Assembly: GCF_000424465.1 (NCBI RefSeq)
Contig: NZ_AUJY01000002.1
Location: forward strand, 1 to 64,000
Reading direction: 5' to 3'
DNA: 64,000 nucleotides
From: Butyrivibrio hungatei NK4A153
Lineage (GTDB): Bacteria; Bacillota; Clostridia; Lachnospirales; Lachnospiraceae
Shown: piece by piece, positions 52,741-60,323 of the stretch
Numbering within the stretch: position 1 is the first letter of the stretch
How the letters are laid out: each line of letters opens with the position of its first letter
The notes under the pieces: model-generated
What the model saw: only the letters and a program-made list of their open reading frames with translations
Database searches by the model: none
Told to the model about the DNA's origin: nothing
Made by a program: the position numbers and the translations under genes

Positions 52741-53259
52741 ATGGAAAGAGAATTGTTTATAAGGGACGCTGATCCCGAAGATGCTAAAAAACTGGTGGAG
52801 ATATATTCATATTATGTTCTGAATACCGCTGTTTCTTTTGAATATGAAGTTCCGTCAGTTGCAGATTTTGAAAACAGGATCAAGACAACAAAAGAAAAAT
52901 ATCCATATATGGTGTGCTTATTAAAAGACAGGATCGTCGGCTATGCGTATGCGGGACCATATAGTTCTAGAGAAGCTTATAACTGGACAGCAACAACATC
53001 TATCTATGTTGATAAGGAATATCGCAGACAGGGTATCGGTTCGTTGTTGTACAAACAGCTGGAAAAAAGGCTTAAGGAACAGGGTATAGTCAACCTGCTT
53101 GCAGGAGCCGCCTATTGTGATGAAGAGGATGAATATCTCACGCATGACAGCTATAAGTTTCATATACGATCGGGATATACAGAAGCAGCTCACATGAAGA
53201 CTATAGGTAAGAAATTTGACAGATGGTATGATCTGTTATGGATGCAGAAAAAACTATAA
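52741..53259 (+). CDS. GNAT N-acetyltransferase, phosphinothricin-acetyltransferase-like
   Basis: This is a 172-residue GNAT protein whose layout matches the phosphinothricin/methionine sulfoximine acetyltransferase group: IRDADPEDAKKLVEIYSYYVLNT at the start, SIYVDKEYRRQGIGSLLY for acetyl-CoA, and DRWYDLLWMQKKL at the end. The glutamate and tyrosine residues of SFEYEVPS fit that group too. Such enzymes detoxify glutamine synthetase inhibitors or related compounds. TTTGGAGG precedes the ATG. The next gene starts 18 bases on. Confidence 0.85.
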   Translation: MERELFIRDADPEDAKKLVEIYSYYVLNTAVSFEYEVPSVADFENRIKTTKEKYPYMVCLLKDRIVGYAYAGPYSSREAYNWTATTSIYVDKEYRRQGIGSLLYKQLEKRLKEQGIVNLLAGAAYCDEEDEYLTHDSYKFHIRSGYTEAAHMKTIGKKFDRWYDLLWMQKKL

Positions 53260-53277
53260 TAAGCGGAGTGAAGATCT

Positions 53278-53538
53278 ATGACACACAAAGAAAAAGCAAT
53301 GACGATATTTTATGAAAAATTCAATTGCTCGCAGGCAGTTCTTGGAGCATACGCGGATGATTATGGGCTGACGGTAGATCAGGCTATGAAAGTGGCAGCA
53401 TGTTTCAGCGGGGGCGTGAGAAAAGGAGAAGTGTGTGGTGCTGTATCCGGGGCAATCATGGTGATCGGGTTGAAATACGGAGACGGCCCCGACTATAAAG
53501 CAACGGAATTCAGAGGCATGGTGGATTTACGGATGTAA
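53278..53538 (+). CDS. C_GCAxxG_C_C family protein, C-terminally truncated
   Basis: These 86 residues match the first part of the C_GCAxxG_C_C family, small cysteine-rich proteins of about 140 residues often found near redox or metal genes. NCSQAVL, the GGVRKGEVCGAVSGA block and IGLKYG are clear. The usual second half, with the last two cysteines, is missing; the frame ends shortly after DYKATEF in GMVDLRM. Truncation by a past frameshift or deletion is likely, so function is doubtful. A hairpin at 53550-53575 follows, without a T-run. Confidence 0.7.
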   Translation: MTHKEKAMTIFYEKFNCSQAVLGAYADDYGLTVDQAMKVAACFSGGVRKGEVCGAVSGAIMVIGLKYGDGPDYKATEFRGMVDLRM

Positions 53539-53602
53539 TGACAGGCAGCTGCCCATCCGATATAATGGGTGGGCAACCAAATATAATATGGAGGTAACAG
53601 TC

Positions 53603-53821
53603 ATGAACAAGTATGTTTCGCTGGATAAGCGAAGTAAGAAGGCGCAGCGCGAGTATCACGCAAAGCAGAGACGCACCTGGGGAGAACTTAATCCCGTGAC
53701 AAGGAGCGTACCGAGCGGAAAGACCTACAATCGAAAGAAGGAAAAGCAGAGGATCGGCAAAGAATTCAGAAATGGATTTGATGCCGATCTTTTTTTGCAG
53801 AATTATATATTTTTTGCTTGA
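53603..53821 (+). CDS. Small basic conserved protein
   Basis: This is a 72-residue, strongly basic protein (SKKAQREYHAKQRRTWGELNPVTRSVPSGKTYNRKKEKQ split across its length). GGAGG lies eight bases before ATG 53603. From memory, similar short proteins with LNPVTR and YNRKK are widespread in Firmicutes as hypotheticals; a nucleic-acid-binding role is possible from the charge but not shown. Its final codons overlap the -35 element of the MerR-type promoter. Confidence 0.65.
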   Translation: MNKYVSLDKRSKKAQREYHAKQRRTWGELNPVTRSVPSGKTYNRKKEKQRIGKEFRNGFDADLFLQNYIFFA

Positions 53822-53848
53822 CTATGACGCAACGTAATAGTTTATGAT
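53818..53848 (+). promoter_or_regulatory. MerR-type promoter with 19-base spacer and operator dyad
   Basis: TTGACT (53818-53823) and TATGAT (53843-53848) are 19 bases apart, the stretched spacing that MerR activators correct. The spacer holds ACTATGACG-CAA-CGTAATAGT, an inverted repeat matching at eight of nine positions. The MerR gene starts 29 bases on. Confidence 0.75.
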
Positions 53849-53876
53849 GTAATCACACGTGAAGGAGATGATAGCC

Positions 53877-54602
53877 ATGAAGACAGTAAATGAAGTGAGT
53901 AAGCTGACAGGAGTGAGTATACGCACGCTGCAGTATTACGATAAGATAGGACTCTTAAAACCGGCGGAGTATACCGAGTCCGGATACAGGCTGTATGACG
54001 ATGCGGCGCTGGAGAGACTTCAACAGATTTTACTGTTTCGTGAGCTTGAGTTTCCGCTTAAGGATATTAAGGATATCGTAACCAGATCTGATTTTGACAA
54101 GAGATTGGCACTTGATCAACAGATAGAACTTCTTGAATTAAAGAAGGAACATATCGAAAATCTGATCAGTATGTGCCGTGGATTAAAACTGAGAGGAGTG
54201 AGACATTTGGATTTTACAGCATTTGATTCAAGCAAATTAGACGAATACGCTAAGCGTGCAAAAGAGCAGTGGGGCAATACTCCGGAATATAAGGAATTCG
54301 AAGAGAAGAACGGTAAGCGGTCAAAGAGCGAAGAAAAAAGTATGATGGCCGATTTTATGAAAATCTTTGAAGAGTTCGGAGCTATGAAGGATCAGGATCC
54401 TGCCTCTGCAGAAGTACAGGATCAGGTAAGGAAGCTGCAGAGCTTTATTACCGAGCATTTTTATAAGTGTTCTAATGAGATTCTTTCCGGACTTGGTAAG
54501 ATGTATGCCGGTGGCGGAGAATTCACCGAGAACATTAATAAGATGGGCGGAGAAGGAACTGCTGAATTTACTCACCGGGCGATACAGATCTACTGCGGAT
54601 GA
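53877..54602 (+). CDS. MerR-family regulator, TipA-like
   Basis: This is a 241-residue regulator. The MerR DNA-binding domain is at 1-70 (VNEVSKLTGVSIRTLQYYDKIGLLKPAEYTESGYR split around the wing), then a coiled dimerisation helix, then a C-terminal domain resembling TipAS (EEFGAMKDQDPAS, HFYKCSNEILSGLGKMYAG). TipAS domains bind thiopeptide-type drugs and other ligands. AAGGAG precedes ATG 53877. A 19-base-spaced promoter with an operator dyad lies upstream, so it should control itself. No target efflux gene is adjacent. Confidence 0.9.
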   Translation: MKTVNEVSKLTGVSIRTLQYYDKIGLLKPAEYTESGYRLYDDAALERLQQILLFRELEFPLKDIKDIVTRSDFDKRLALDQQIELLELKKEHIENLISMCRGLKLRGVRHLDFTAFDSSKLDEYAKRAKEQWGNTPEYKEFEEKNGKRSKSEEKSMMADFMKIFEEFGAMKDQDPASAEVQDQVRKLQSFITEHFYKCSNEILSGLGKMYAGGGEFTENINKMGGEGTAEFTHRAIQIYCG

Positions 54603-54620
54603 TACAAATTTTTGAAAAAT

Positions 54621-54647
54621 GTAGGTTTTTGGTAGGAAAGTGGTAGG
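54621..54647 (+). repeat. Three GTAGG repeats with 11-base period
   Basis: GTAGG occurs at 54621, 54632 and 54643, exactly 11 bases apart, each in a T/A-rich context. They lie about 135 bases before a RepA_N remnant and could be iteron-like sites of the lost element. The gap 54603-55034 otherwise holds the remnant and A/T-rich sequence. Confidence 0.5.
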
Positions 54648-54782
54648 TTTTGAGTATTCTTTTTTTCAAAATAGGTGTGTTATATTTACAATGGACAAAG
54701 CGAACGGGAAAACAAAAAACACCCGAGCCGCCGAGTCCATTTTCTTTTGCAAAAGAATACCGGCAATGATGAGCGTCAGATT

Positions 54783-54923
54783 ATGACTTCGAAAGAGGTT
54801 GTGAGCCTGGCGCTTTATTTTTACGGCGCGCAAGCGGAACAATATGCATCTGTAGAGATTCCAAAGGAGTTGCTCACAGGGAAGGACTATTCTTCCCTGT
54901 CGGCTTCGGCCAAAATGCTTTAA
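54783..54923 (+). pseudogene. RepA_N replication initiator, N-terminal remnant
   Basis: The 46-codon frame reads YFYGAQAEQYASVEIPKELL and then LSASAKML before a stop. Replication initiators of the RepA_N family on plasmids and integrative elements begin with the same pattern (YFYG-AEQY-x-IPK-L then LS-x-x-AKLLYG). Only the first winged-helix segment is left, cut off right after AKML where YG would follow. It marks a decayed mobile element. A short Lys/Asn-rich frame precedes it from 54691 and may be part of the same remnant. Confidence 0.6.
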
Positions 54924-55034
54924 TAAAAATCTTGAAAAAAATATCAGAAAGCAGTAAATTATATTCAAGAAGTTTTTATTAAAAATGAATTGAATAAAAA
55001 ACAACTGAACGAAAATGATAACGAGGGTAGATAG

Positions 55035-56456
55035 ATGTTTGTAGGAAGAGAGCGGGAGTTGAAAGCCTTAAAAGATGTGTATGATAAGAAAGATTTTGGA
55101 ATGACTATCATATATGGACGGCGGAGGGTTGGCAAGTCAACCTTGATCAAGGAGTTTATCAAAGGAAAAAACGTTATTTTTTATACTGCTACAAAGGTTG
55201 GAGCAGAAAGAAATCTTGAATTGTTTTCAAAGCAGGTATTGGATGTTCTGGATCCTGCTATGAGCTCGGCAACATTTTCTTCGATAGAAAGTGTATTTGA
55301 CATTATTACCAATAAGACGCCGGATGACCACAAGACAATCCTTGTGATCGATGAGTTGCCGTATTGGGCAGAGAAGGATGAATCACTTTTATCAGTTCTT
55401 CAAAAGTACATTGATACACAGTGGACCCATAAGAATATGATGATAATACTTTGCGGCTCTGCCTTGAGTTTTATGGAAAAAGAGGTGCTCAGTAAAAAAA
55501 GTCCGATCTTCGGGAGGCGTGATTCACAGATAAAACTGGAGGCATTTAATTACAGGGATTCGGCTTTGTTTGTTCCTGAATATTCTGCAGAAGAAAAAGC
55601 AATCTGTTATGGAGTTACCGGAGGCGTGGCAAAATATCTTTCGCTTTTTGATGCAGGGAAGAGTCTTGATGAAAATATTATAAGACTTTTCTTTAATGTG
55701 GATGGATATTTGTTTGACGAAACCAGAAATCTCCTCATTCAGGAGTTTTCAGATGTGACATTGGTAAACAACATAATCGAGCAGGTGGCTTCCGGTGAAA
55801 ATACATTAAATAATATAGCTTCCAAAGTACACGAGAAGGATACCACCGTTTTATATTCCCTTGAGAAGCTGATTGCTGTCGGCCTGGTGGAGAAAAAGAA
55901 CTGTATAACGGAGGAAAAAAATAAGAAGAAAACCCAGTATGTGCTAAAAGATCATATGTTTAAATTCTGGTATCAGTTTATCCCCAAAGCGATAAGTGTA
56001 ATTGAAATGGGACAGGGTGATTCATACTATAAAAAGGTTGTCAAACCGCAGATCCATTCATATATGGGATCCGTTTTTGAAGAAATGTGCCGTTATTATA
56101 CGTTAGAGAAAGGAATACAGGGTGCATACGGTTCCTTCCTGACTCAGACAGGCACCTGGTGGGGAGTGGAACAGATCATAGATGATGAAGGGCGGAAGTT
56201 TACACAATCGGCGGATATTGACGTGGTTGGCATTTCTTCTGTAGATAAGACTGCGGTTATAGGAGAATGCAAGTTTAAGAATGAGAAGATAGATAAGGAA
56301 ATATATGAAACTCTTCTGCGGAGATCAAAGCTACTTTCCGGAAATTATCATGTTATATGTTTCCTGTTTTTTTCGCTAAATGGATTTACTAAATGGTTTG
56401 AAAAAGAGAATATTCAAAATATAGTAAAGATTACTGTTGAGGATTTATATTTATAA
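55035..56456 (+). CDS. AAA-type ATPase with nuclease-like C-terminal domain
   Basis: This is a 473-residue protein of the archaeal-ATPase/DUF234 type. VGRERELKAL opens the protein, Walker A is GRRRVGKST (28-36), Walker B is ILVIDELPYW (near 115), and a winged helix occupies about 270-320. The C-terminal DUF234 domain has DIDVVG followed by AVIGECKF, a PD-(D/E)xK-like acid and lysine arrangement. Such proteins are widespread, often in mobile regions, with poorly known function. GAGG lies eight bases before the ATG. It stands next to a RepA_N remnant, consistent with acquired DNA. Confidence 0.82.
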   Translation: MFVGRERELKALKDVYDKKDFGMTIIYGRRRVGKSTLIKEFIKGKNVIFYTATKVGAERNLELFSKQVLDVLDPAMSSATFSSIESVFDIITNKTPDDHKTILVIDELPYWAEKDESLLSVLQKYIDTQWTHKNMMIILCGSALSFMEKEVLSKKSPIFGRRDSQIKLEAFNYRDSALFVPEYSAEEKAICYGVTGGVAKYLSLFDAGKSLDENIIRLFFNVDGYLFDETRNLLIQEFSDVTLVNNIIEQVASGENTLNNIASKVHEKDTTVLYSLEKLIAVGLVEKKNCITEEKNKKKTQYVLKDHMFKFWYQFIPKAISVIEMGQGDSYYKKVVKPQIHSYMGSVFEEMCRYYTLEKGIQGAYGSFLTQTGTWWGVEQIIDDEGRKFTQSADIDVVGISSVDKTAVIGECKFKNEKIDKEIYETLLRRSKLLSGNYHVICFLFFSLNGFTKWFEKENIQNIVKITVEDLYL

Positions 56457-56587
56457 AAAACTTTAGCACACATAAATACCGATAAACACACATAAAGGGA
56501 ATCGCATCATCCGGTATCAGGGATATGAAGCAGGCAGGACGATGAGAGGGTGGAGGCATCAGTAAATGAAATGCTAGAGGAGTATGT

Positions 56588-57013
56588 ATGGTAATGGTTA
56601 TAGCTGTTAGCGCATGCCTTTTAGGTGAGAACTGCAAATATAATGGTGGGAATAACTACAGCGAGAAGGTCAGGGCTTTCTGTGAAGGGCACGAGGTGAT
56701 TCCTATATGCCCTGAGGTAATGGGAGGTCTTCCTACACCAAGGGTTCCTGCTGAGATAGTGAACGGAGTTGTTACCAATAAAGAAGGCAAGATTGTTGAT
56801 AAAGAGTTCAGATTCGGAGCAGAGGCGGCCTTTAATAAGATAATGGATGCAGGTGTTGAAGTTTGTATTCTTCAGTCAAGAAGCCCGAGCTGCGGAGTAA
56901 AAGAGGTTTACGATGGTTCTTTTACCGGAAAGAAGATCCCAGGAATGGGAGTCTTTGCGCAGAAGGTTAGTGAAACTTCAATAAAGATGATTGATGTGGA
57001 GGACTTGGACTGA
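56588..57013 (+). CDS. DUF523 family protein
   Basis: This is a 141-residue protein with the DUF523 signatures SACLLGENCKYNGG, CPEVMGGLPTPR and SRSPSCGVKEVYDG. The conserved cysteines suggest a metal or redox role, but the function of the family is not established. AGGAG lies five bases before ATG 56588. The stop TGA at 57011 is followed in the same frame by 52 more open codons that look like a fragment of another protein, so the C-terminal neighbour may be a remnant. Confidence 0.85.
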   Translation: MVMVIAVSACLLGENCKYNGGNNYSEKVRAFCEGHEVIPICPEVMGGLPTPRVPAEIVNGVVTNKEGKIVDKEFRFGAEAAFNKIMDAGVEVCILQSRSPSCGVKEVYDGSFTGKKIPGMGVFAQKVSETSIKMIDVEDLD

Positions 57014-57172
57014 GGCTTATGTGGAAAGCCTTACCAGGTTGATGATCTATTCGCGGCAGCAAACACAAAACTCACAGACGAGGAAGTGAAGCTTCTTGAA
57101 AATGAAGCAGATAAGCTGAATGTGAAAATCCTTGGTGCAGATATGTTTAGATTTGCGGTAAAGAAGAGTTGA
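57014..57172 (+). pseudogene. Gene fragment, possibly oxidoreductase C-terminus
   Basis: The frame continues directly after the DUF523 stop, without its own start, for 52 codons to TGA at 57170. It reads GLCGKPYQVDDLFAAANTKL, then a helix of the type DEEVKLLENEADKLN and an end RFAVKKS. The helix resembles the end of aldo/keto reductases, but the match is loose. It is best treated as the tail of a deleted gene. The remaining bases up to 57273 show no further gene. Confidence 0.35.
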
Positions 57173-57273
57173 AGCATACAATTATAGTGGTTGCGTGGGG
57201 AAGCCAATGTATATTAAAATTTGTTCAAAAGAAAAACATGAGAAGTACATAGACATAAGAAAGATAATGATTT

Positions 57274-58047
57274 ATGCAGATAGACAGAAGAAAAGTCAGG
57301 GAGCAGTTTGCCTCCTATACAAGGAATTATGATCCGGAGGATCCTAAGATTGCTCTAAAAATAGCCCATACATACCGTGTAGCAGATATTTGTGAAGAGA
57401 TTGCAAAGTCAATTGGCTTATCTGATGAGGATATAGAGCTTGCATGGCTTTCAGGAATGCTCCATGATATAGGAAGATTTGAGCAGGTAAAAAGATATAA
57501 CACTTTCATAGATTCAGAATCAGTAGATCATGCAGAGTTTGGAGCGGATCTTTTATTTGGAGATGAGCACCTCATCTTGAATTATTGTGATGACAGGTCT
57601 TTTGACGAGATGATGGAAAAAGTCATAAGACAGCATAACAAATACAGAATCGATGAAGCAGTTGTCGGAAAAACTCTTATCTTCTGCAATATTTTACGAG
57701 ACGCAGATAAGGTTGATATATTAAGAGTAAATGTAGAGACGCCTATGGAAGAGATATACAACGTTTCTGAAGATGAGCTGTTATCATCAGGTGTCTCTGA
57801 AAAAGTCATGGATCAGGTAAGGGAGCATCATGCAGTAAACCGTGACGTGATGGATTCTCCCGCAGAGCACTTGATCGGACATATAGCTCTTGCTTTTGAA
57901 TTGGTATATCCAAAAAGTTGGGAGATAGCAAAGGAGCAGGGTTACATTTATAGAATGTTTGACTTTCCTTCAAGGAATGAGCGGACATTGAAGGCTCTGA
58001 AGGATACCCGTGAAGAATTGGAGATGTTTTACGGCGGTGGCTGCTGA
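57274..58047 (+). CDS. HD-domain phosphohydrolase
   Basis: This is a 257-residue cytoplasmic protein with an HD metal-dependent hydrolase domain. KIAHTYRVADICEEIAKSIG gives the first histidine, GMLHDIGRFEQ the HD pair, and later VIRQHNKYRID and DADKVDILR give the remaining ligands. HD proteins cleave nucleotides or cyclic dinucleotides; the substrate cannot be read here. The ribosome binding site is weak (AAGAAAG). The gene stands alone between a gene fragment and the CIRCE-controlled hsp20. Confidence 0.85.
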   Translation: MQIDRRKVREQFASYTRNYDPEDPKIALKIAHTYRVADICEEIAKSIGLSDEDIELAWLSGMLHDIGRFEQVKRYNTFIDSESVDHAEFGADLLFGDEHLILNYCDDRSFDEMMEKVIRQHNKYRIDEAVVGKTLIFCNILRDADKVDILRVNVETPMEEIYNVSEDELLSSGVSEKVMDQVREHHAVNRDVMDSPAEHLIGHIALAFELVYPKSWEIAKEQGYIYRMFDFPSRNERTLKALKDTREELEMFYGGGC

Positions 58048-58235
58048 TTTGTGATTTTTCTTTTTCATGAGAAACTGTCAGTTCCACAGGTCATATTTAT
58101 GTTACCCGTGAAAATCGTGTGTGAACGGATTGAGCTTTTTTTAATCATTTTAATATGTGCTAGATAAAAGAGTGACGTAAACATCAGTGTTTCCGCTGCT
58201 TTTTCTTTTTTGGAAATAAGCCTTTTTTAATCAAA

Positions 58236-58277
58236 TTAGCACTCTCTATTGACGAGTGCTAATTGTGGTGTTATACC
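58236..58277 (+). promoter_or_regulatory. CIRCE element overlapping the hsp20 promoter
   Basis: TTAGCACTC-N9-GAGTGCTAA at 58236-58262 is a perfect CIRCE operator, the binding site of the heat-shock repressor HrcA. TTGACG (58249-58254) and TATACC (58272-58277), 17 bases apart, form a promoter whose -35 lies inside the operator, so HrcA would block RNA polymerase. The upstream part of this gap (58048-58235) shows nothing clear. Confidence 0.92.
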
Positions 58278-58394
58278 ATAAGTAGAACAAAGGAACAGAG
58301 AAGACCGTTAGGACTTAACGTTCCAATGATCCGAACCCTCCGTCCCAATGCTCATATTCAAAAAAATTGTCTATGTGCAAAGGAGGTAAGAATT

Positions 58395-58844
58395 ATGTTA
58401 GTACCTAGTATTTTCGAAGAAAAATTTATGGATGACCTGTTTGGATTCCCGGAACTTAAGGAATTCGACAACATGGAGAAGAAGCTCTACGGAAGAAGAG
58501 CCGGCAGGATGATGAAGACCGATGTCAGGGAAAAAGATGACAACTACGAAGTAGTAATTGATATTCCCGGTTTCAAGAAAGAAGAGATCACTGTAGAGCT
58601 GGATGAAGGCTATCTTACCATCAATGCAGCCAAAGGCCTTGATAAGGATGAGAATGACAAGAAAGGAAAACTCATCAGACAGGAAAGGTACGCGGGATCA
58701 ATGACAAGAAGCTTCTACGTTGGTGAGAATGTTCAGAAAGAAGACATTGAGGCCACCTACAGACATGGGGTTTTGAAACTTACCATTCCTAAAAAGGCAA
58801 TGGAAAAAATCCCTGAAAAGAACCTTATAGCCATTGAAGGCTAA
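58395..58844 (+). CDS. hsp20: Small heat shock protein (Hsp20)
   Basis: This is a 149-residue alpha-crystallin-type chaperone that holds unfolded proteins. The alpha-crystallin domain spans about 40-140: DVREKDDNYEVVIDIPGFKKEE opens it (split) and GVLKLTIPKK is the conserved end motif. AGGAGG sets ATG 58395, although the frame is open back to 58263. A leader of about 110 bases separates it from the CIRCE/promoter; CCCTCC near 58339 could pair with the GGAGG site, giving possible extra thermal control. A strong terminator follows. Confidence 0.95.
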   Translation: MLVPSIFEEKFMDDLFGFPELKEFDNMEKKLYGRRAGRMMKTDVREKDDNYEVVIDIPGFKKEEITVELDEGYLTINAAKGLDKDENDKKGKLIRQERYAGSMTRSFYVGENVQKEDIEATYRHGVLKLTIPKKAMEKIPEKNLIAIEG

Positions 58845-58864
58845 CAACATAATAATCACATTTC

Positions 58865-58910
58865 GCCCTCCGCTGTTCATTATTATGAATGGCGGAGGGC
58901 CTTTGTTTTT
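58865..58910 (+). terminator. Terminator after hsp20
   Basis: GCCCTCCGC (58865-58873) pairs with GCGGAGGGC (58892-58900), with inner TTCAT/ATGAA pairing, followed by CTTTGTTTTT. Confidence 0.88.
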
Positions 58911-58994
58911 AATGCGCGTGTTCGTATTAAATCTACAGCAACAGTTCTTACGGCTGAGACAGAAGGACTTCTCGATCATGAAGTATGCTTTAAT

Positions 58995-59129
58995 ATGTTA
59001 AAAGTATATGGAAATGAGATGTGCCCGGACTGCATGGAAAGCAGTAGGTGCTATAACTTCCGGCTATCACCGGCAATAGGTAAATGTTTACGCAAAAAGC
59101 GCGTGGGTAGCGATATAATGGTGGCGTAG
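58995..59129 (+). pseudogene. Glutaredoxin-like fragment
   Basis: The frame opens with MLKVYGNEMCPDCMES, which matches the start of small glutaredoxin-like proteins (MxKIYGSEMCPDC-type), then departs from the family and ends after 44 codons. There is no ribosome binding site. It looks like a decayed redoxin gene. Nothing else is visible between the hsp20 terminator and the YbaK gene. Confidence 0.45.
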
Positions 59130-59170
59130 ATATTTTTCTTTTCCTAAATAAATGTGAGGGGTGAGTAGAA

Positions 59171-59650
59171 ATGGTTAATGAAAAGGTAAAAGAGTTTCTT
59201 ATCTCCAACAACCTTGGTGACAGGCTTACAGAGCATGCAGAAACGATTGATACGGTGGAACATGCCGCACAGCAGATAGGCTGTACCGAGCCGGAGATTG
59301 CCAAGACGTTGTCTTTTGTTGTTGATGAAAAACCTGTAATTGTGGTAATGGCAGGCGATGGAAGAGTTAACAGTTCGAAGTTCAAGACACTATTTCATAC
59401 TAAACCTCACATGATCCCCAGAGATCAGGTGGAGAGTATTACGGGATTTCAGCCGGGAGGAGTATGTCCTTTTGCTATAGCTGATGATATCCCTATCTGG
59501 CTTGACGTTTCCATGAAGCGTTTTGAATATGTCCATCCGGCAGGAGGAAATGAGTTTACTTCCGTCAGGATTACACCTTCGGAGCTCGAAGCGGTTACAG
59601 GCGCCGAAGGCTGGTGCGATGTATGCAAGGGATGGGAAGATACTGAGTAA
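59171..59650 (+). CDS. ybaK: YbaK/EbsC-family aminoacyl-tRNA deacylase
   Basis: This is a 159-residue protein of the YbaK/prolyl-tRNA-editing family, which removes wrongly attached amino acids from tRNA (for YbaK, Cys from tRNA-Pro). AKTLSFVVDEKPVIVVMAGDGRVN holds the conserved lysine region (split), and GFQPGGVCPFAI is the signature loop. Three C-terminal residues in the WCDVCKGW stretch could bind metal and are less usual. GAGGGGTGAG precedes the ATG. The flavin reductase-like gene follows 27 bases on. Confidence 0.88.
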   Translation: MVNEKVKEFLISNNLGDRLTEHAETIDTVEHAAQQIGCTEPEIAKTLSFVVDEKPVIVVMAGDGRVNSSKFKTLFHTKPHMIPRDQVESITGFQPGGVCPFAIADDIPIWLDVSMKRFEYVHPAGGNEFTSVRITPSELEAVTGAEGWCDVCKGWEDTE

Positions 59651-59677
59651 AAGAGCTTGTGTTAAAGGAGGAAGCAG

Positions 59678-60229
59678 ATGAGCAGAGTTAATTTTGGAGC
59701 AAAACCACTTATGTACCCGCAGCCGGTGCTTATCATTGCAACATATGATGAGAATGGAGTGCCGAATGCTATGAATGCTGCCTGGGGCATAACCACTGAT
59801 TTTAAAGAAATATCGATCAGTTTGTCTGAACACAAGACTACTGACAATCTCGCAAAGAGAGGAGCTTTCACAGTAAGCCTTGCTACAGAAGAGCAGGTGA
59901 TTCCAAGCGATTATGTCGGTATAGAATCAGGAAGAAAAGTACCTGATAAATTTGAAAAGGCCGGATTTCACGCAACAAAGAGCGAGTTTGTTGATGCTCC
60001 TTTAATTGATGAACTTCCTGTTGCTCTTGAGTGTAAAGTAAAGAGTTTTGAAGATGGCATTCTTGTCGGAGAAATCGTAAATGTCTCAGCAGATGAAAGC
60101 GTAGTGACAGACGGAGTTGTTGACGTCACAAAAGTTAAGCCGATAAGTTTTGATCCATTCGGTAATGCATATTACGGAATTGGAAAAAAGGTGGGCAATG
60201 CCTTTAAGGATGGTACAAAATTGAAGTAA
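59678..60229 (+). CDS. Flavin reductase-like (flavoredoxin) protein
   Basis: This is a 183-residue FMN-binding split-barrel protein of the flavin reductase/flavoredoxin family. PQPVLIIATYDENGVPNAMNAAWG, then SISLSEHKTTDNLAKRGAF (each split around conserved Thr/Asn), form the flavin pocket, and ALECKVKSFEDGILVGEIV is typical. In anaerobes these proteins pass electrons or reduce flavin. GGAGG precedes the ATG. It is probably co-transcribed with the YbaK gene and ends in a terminator. Confidence 0.88.
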   Translation: MSRVNFGAKPLMYPQPVLIIATYDENGVPNAMNAAWGITTDFKEISISLSEHKTTDNLAKRGAFTVSLATEEQVIPSDYVGIESGRKVPDKFEKAGFHATKSEFVDAPLIDELPVALECKVKSFEDGILVGEIVNVSADESVVTDGVVDVTKVKPISFDPFGNAYYGIGKKVGNAFKDGTKLK

Positions 60230-60238
60230 GGTTCAGGC

Positions 60239-60267
60239 GGTGAGTTAAAAGACTCATCGTCTTTTTT
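60239..60267 (+). terminator. Terminator after the flavin reductase gene
   Basis: GGTGAGT (60239-60245) pairs with ACTCATC (60252-60258) with one G-T pair, followed by GTCTTTTTT. Confidence 0.75.
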
Positions 60268-60268
60268 G

Positions 60269-60306
60269 TTGAAGACATGGCGGATATACCGTATAATGTA
60301 TATACA
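60269..60306 (+). promoter_or_regulatory. Promoter and palindrome of the mazEF-like operon
   Basis: TTGAAG (60269-60274) and TATAAT (60292-60297) are 17 bases apart. The palindrome TGTATATACA (60297-60306) starts at the end of the -10 box, with further GTATA/TATAC half-sites around it. This suits autorepression by the antitoxin complex. Confidence 0.65.
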
Positions 60307-60323
60307 TTCGAGGAGGTGATTTC

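Noticed and set aside
57209-57330. Plus-strand frame MYIKICSKEKHEKYIDIRK upstream of the HD gene
   Set aside because: It overlaps the HD-domain gene in another frame and has no family match that I recognise.
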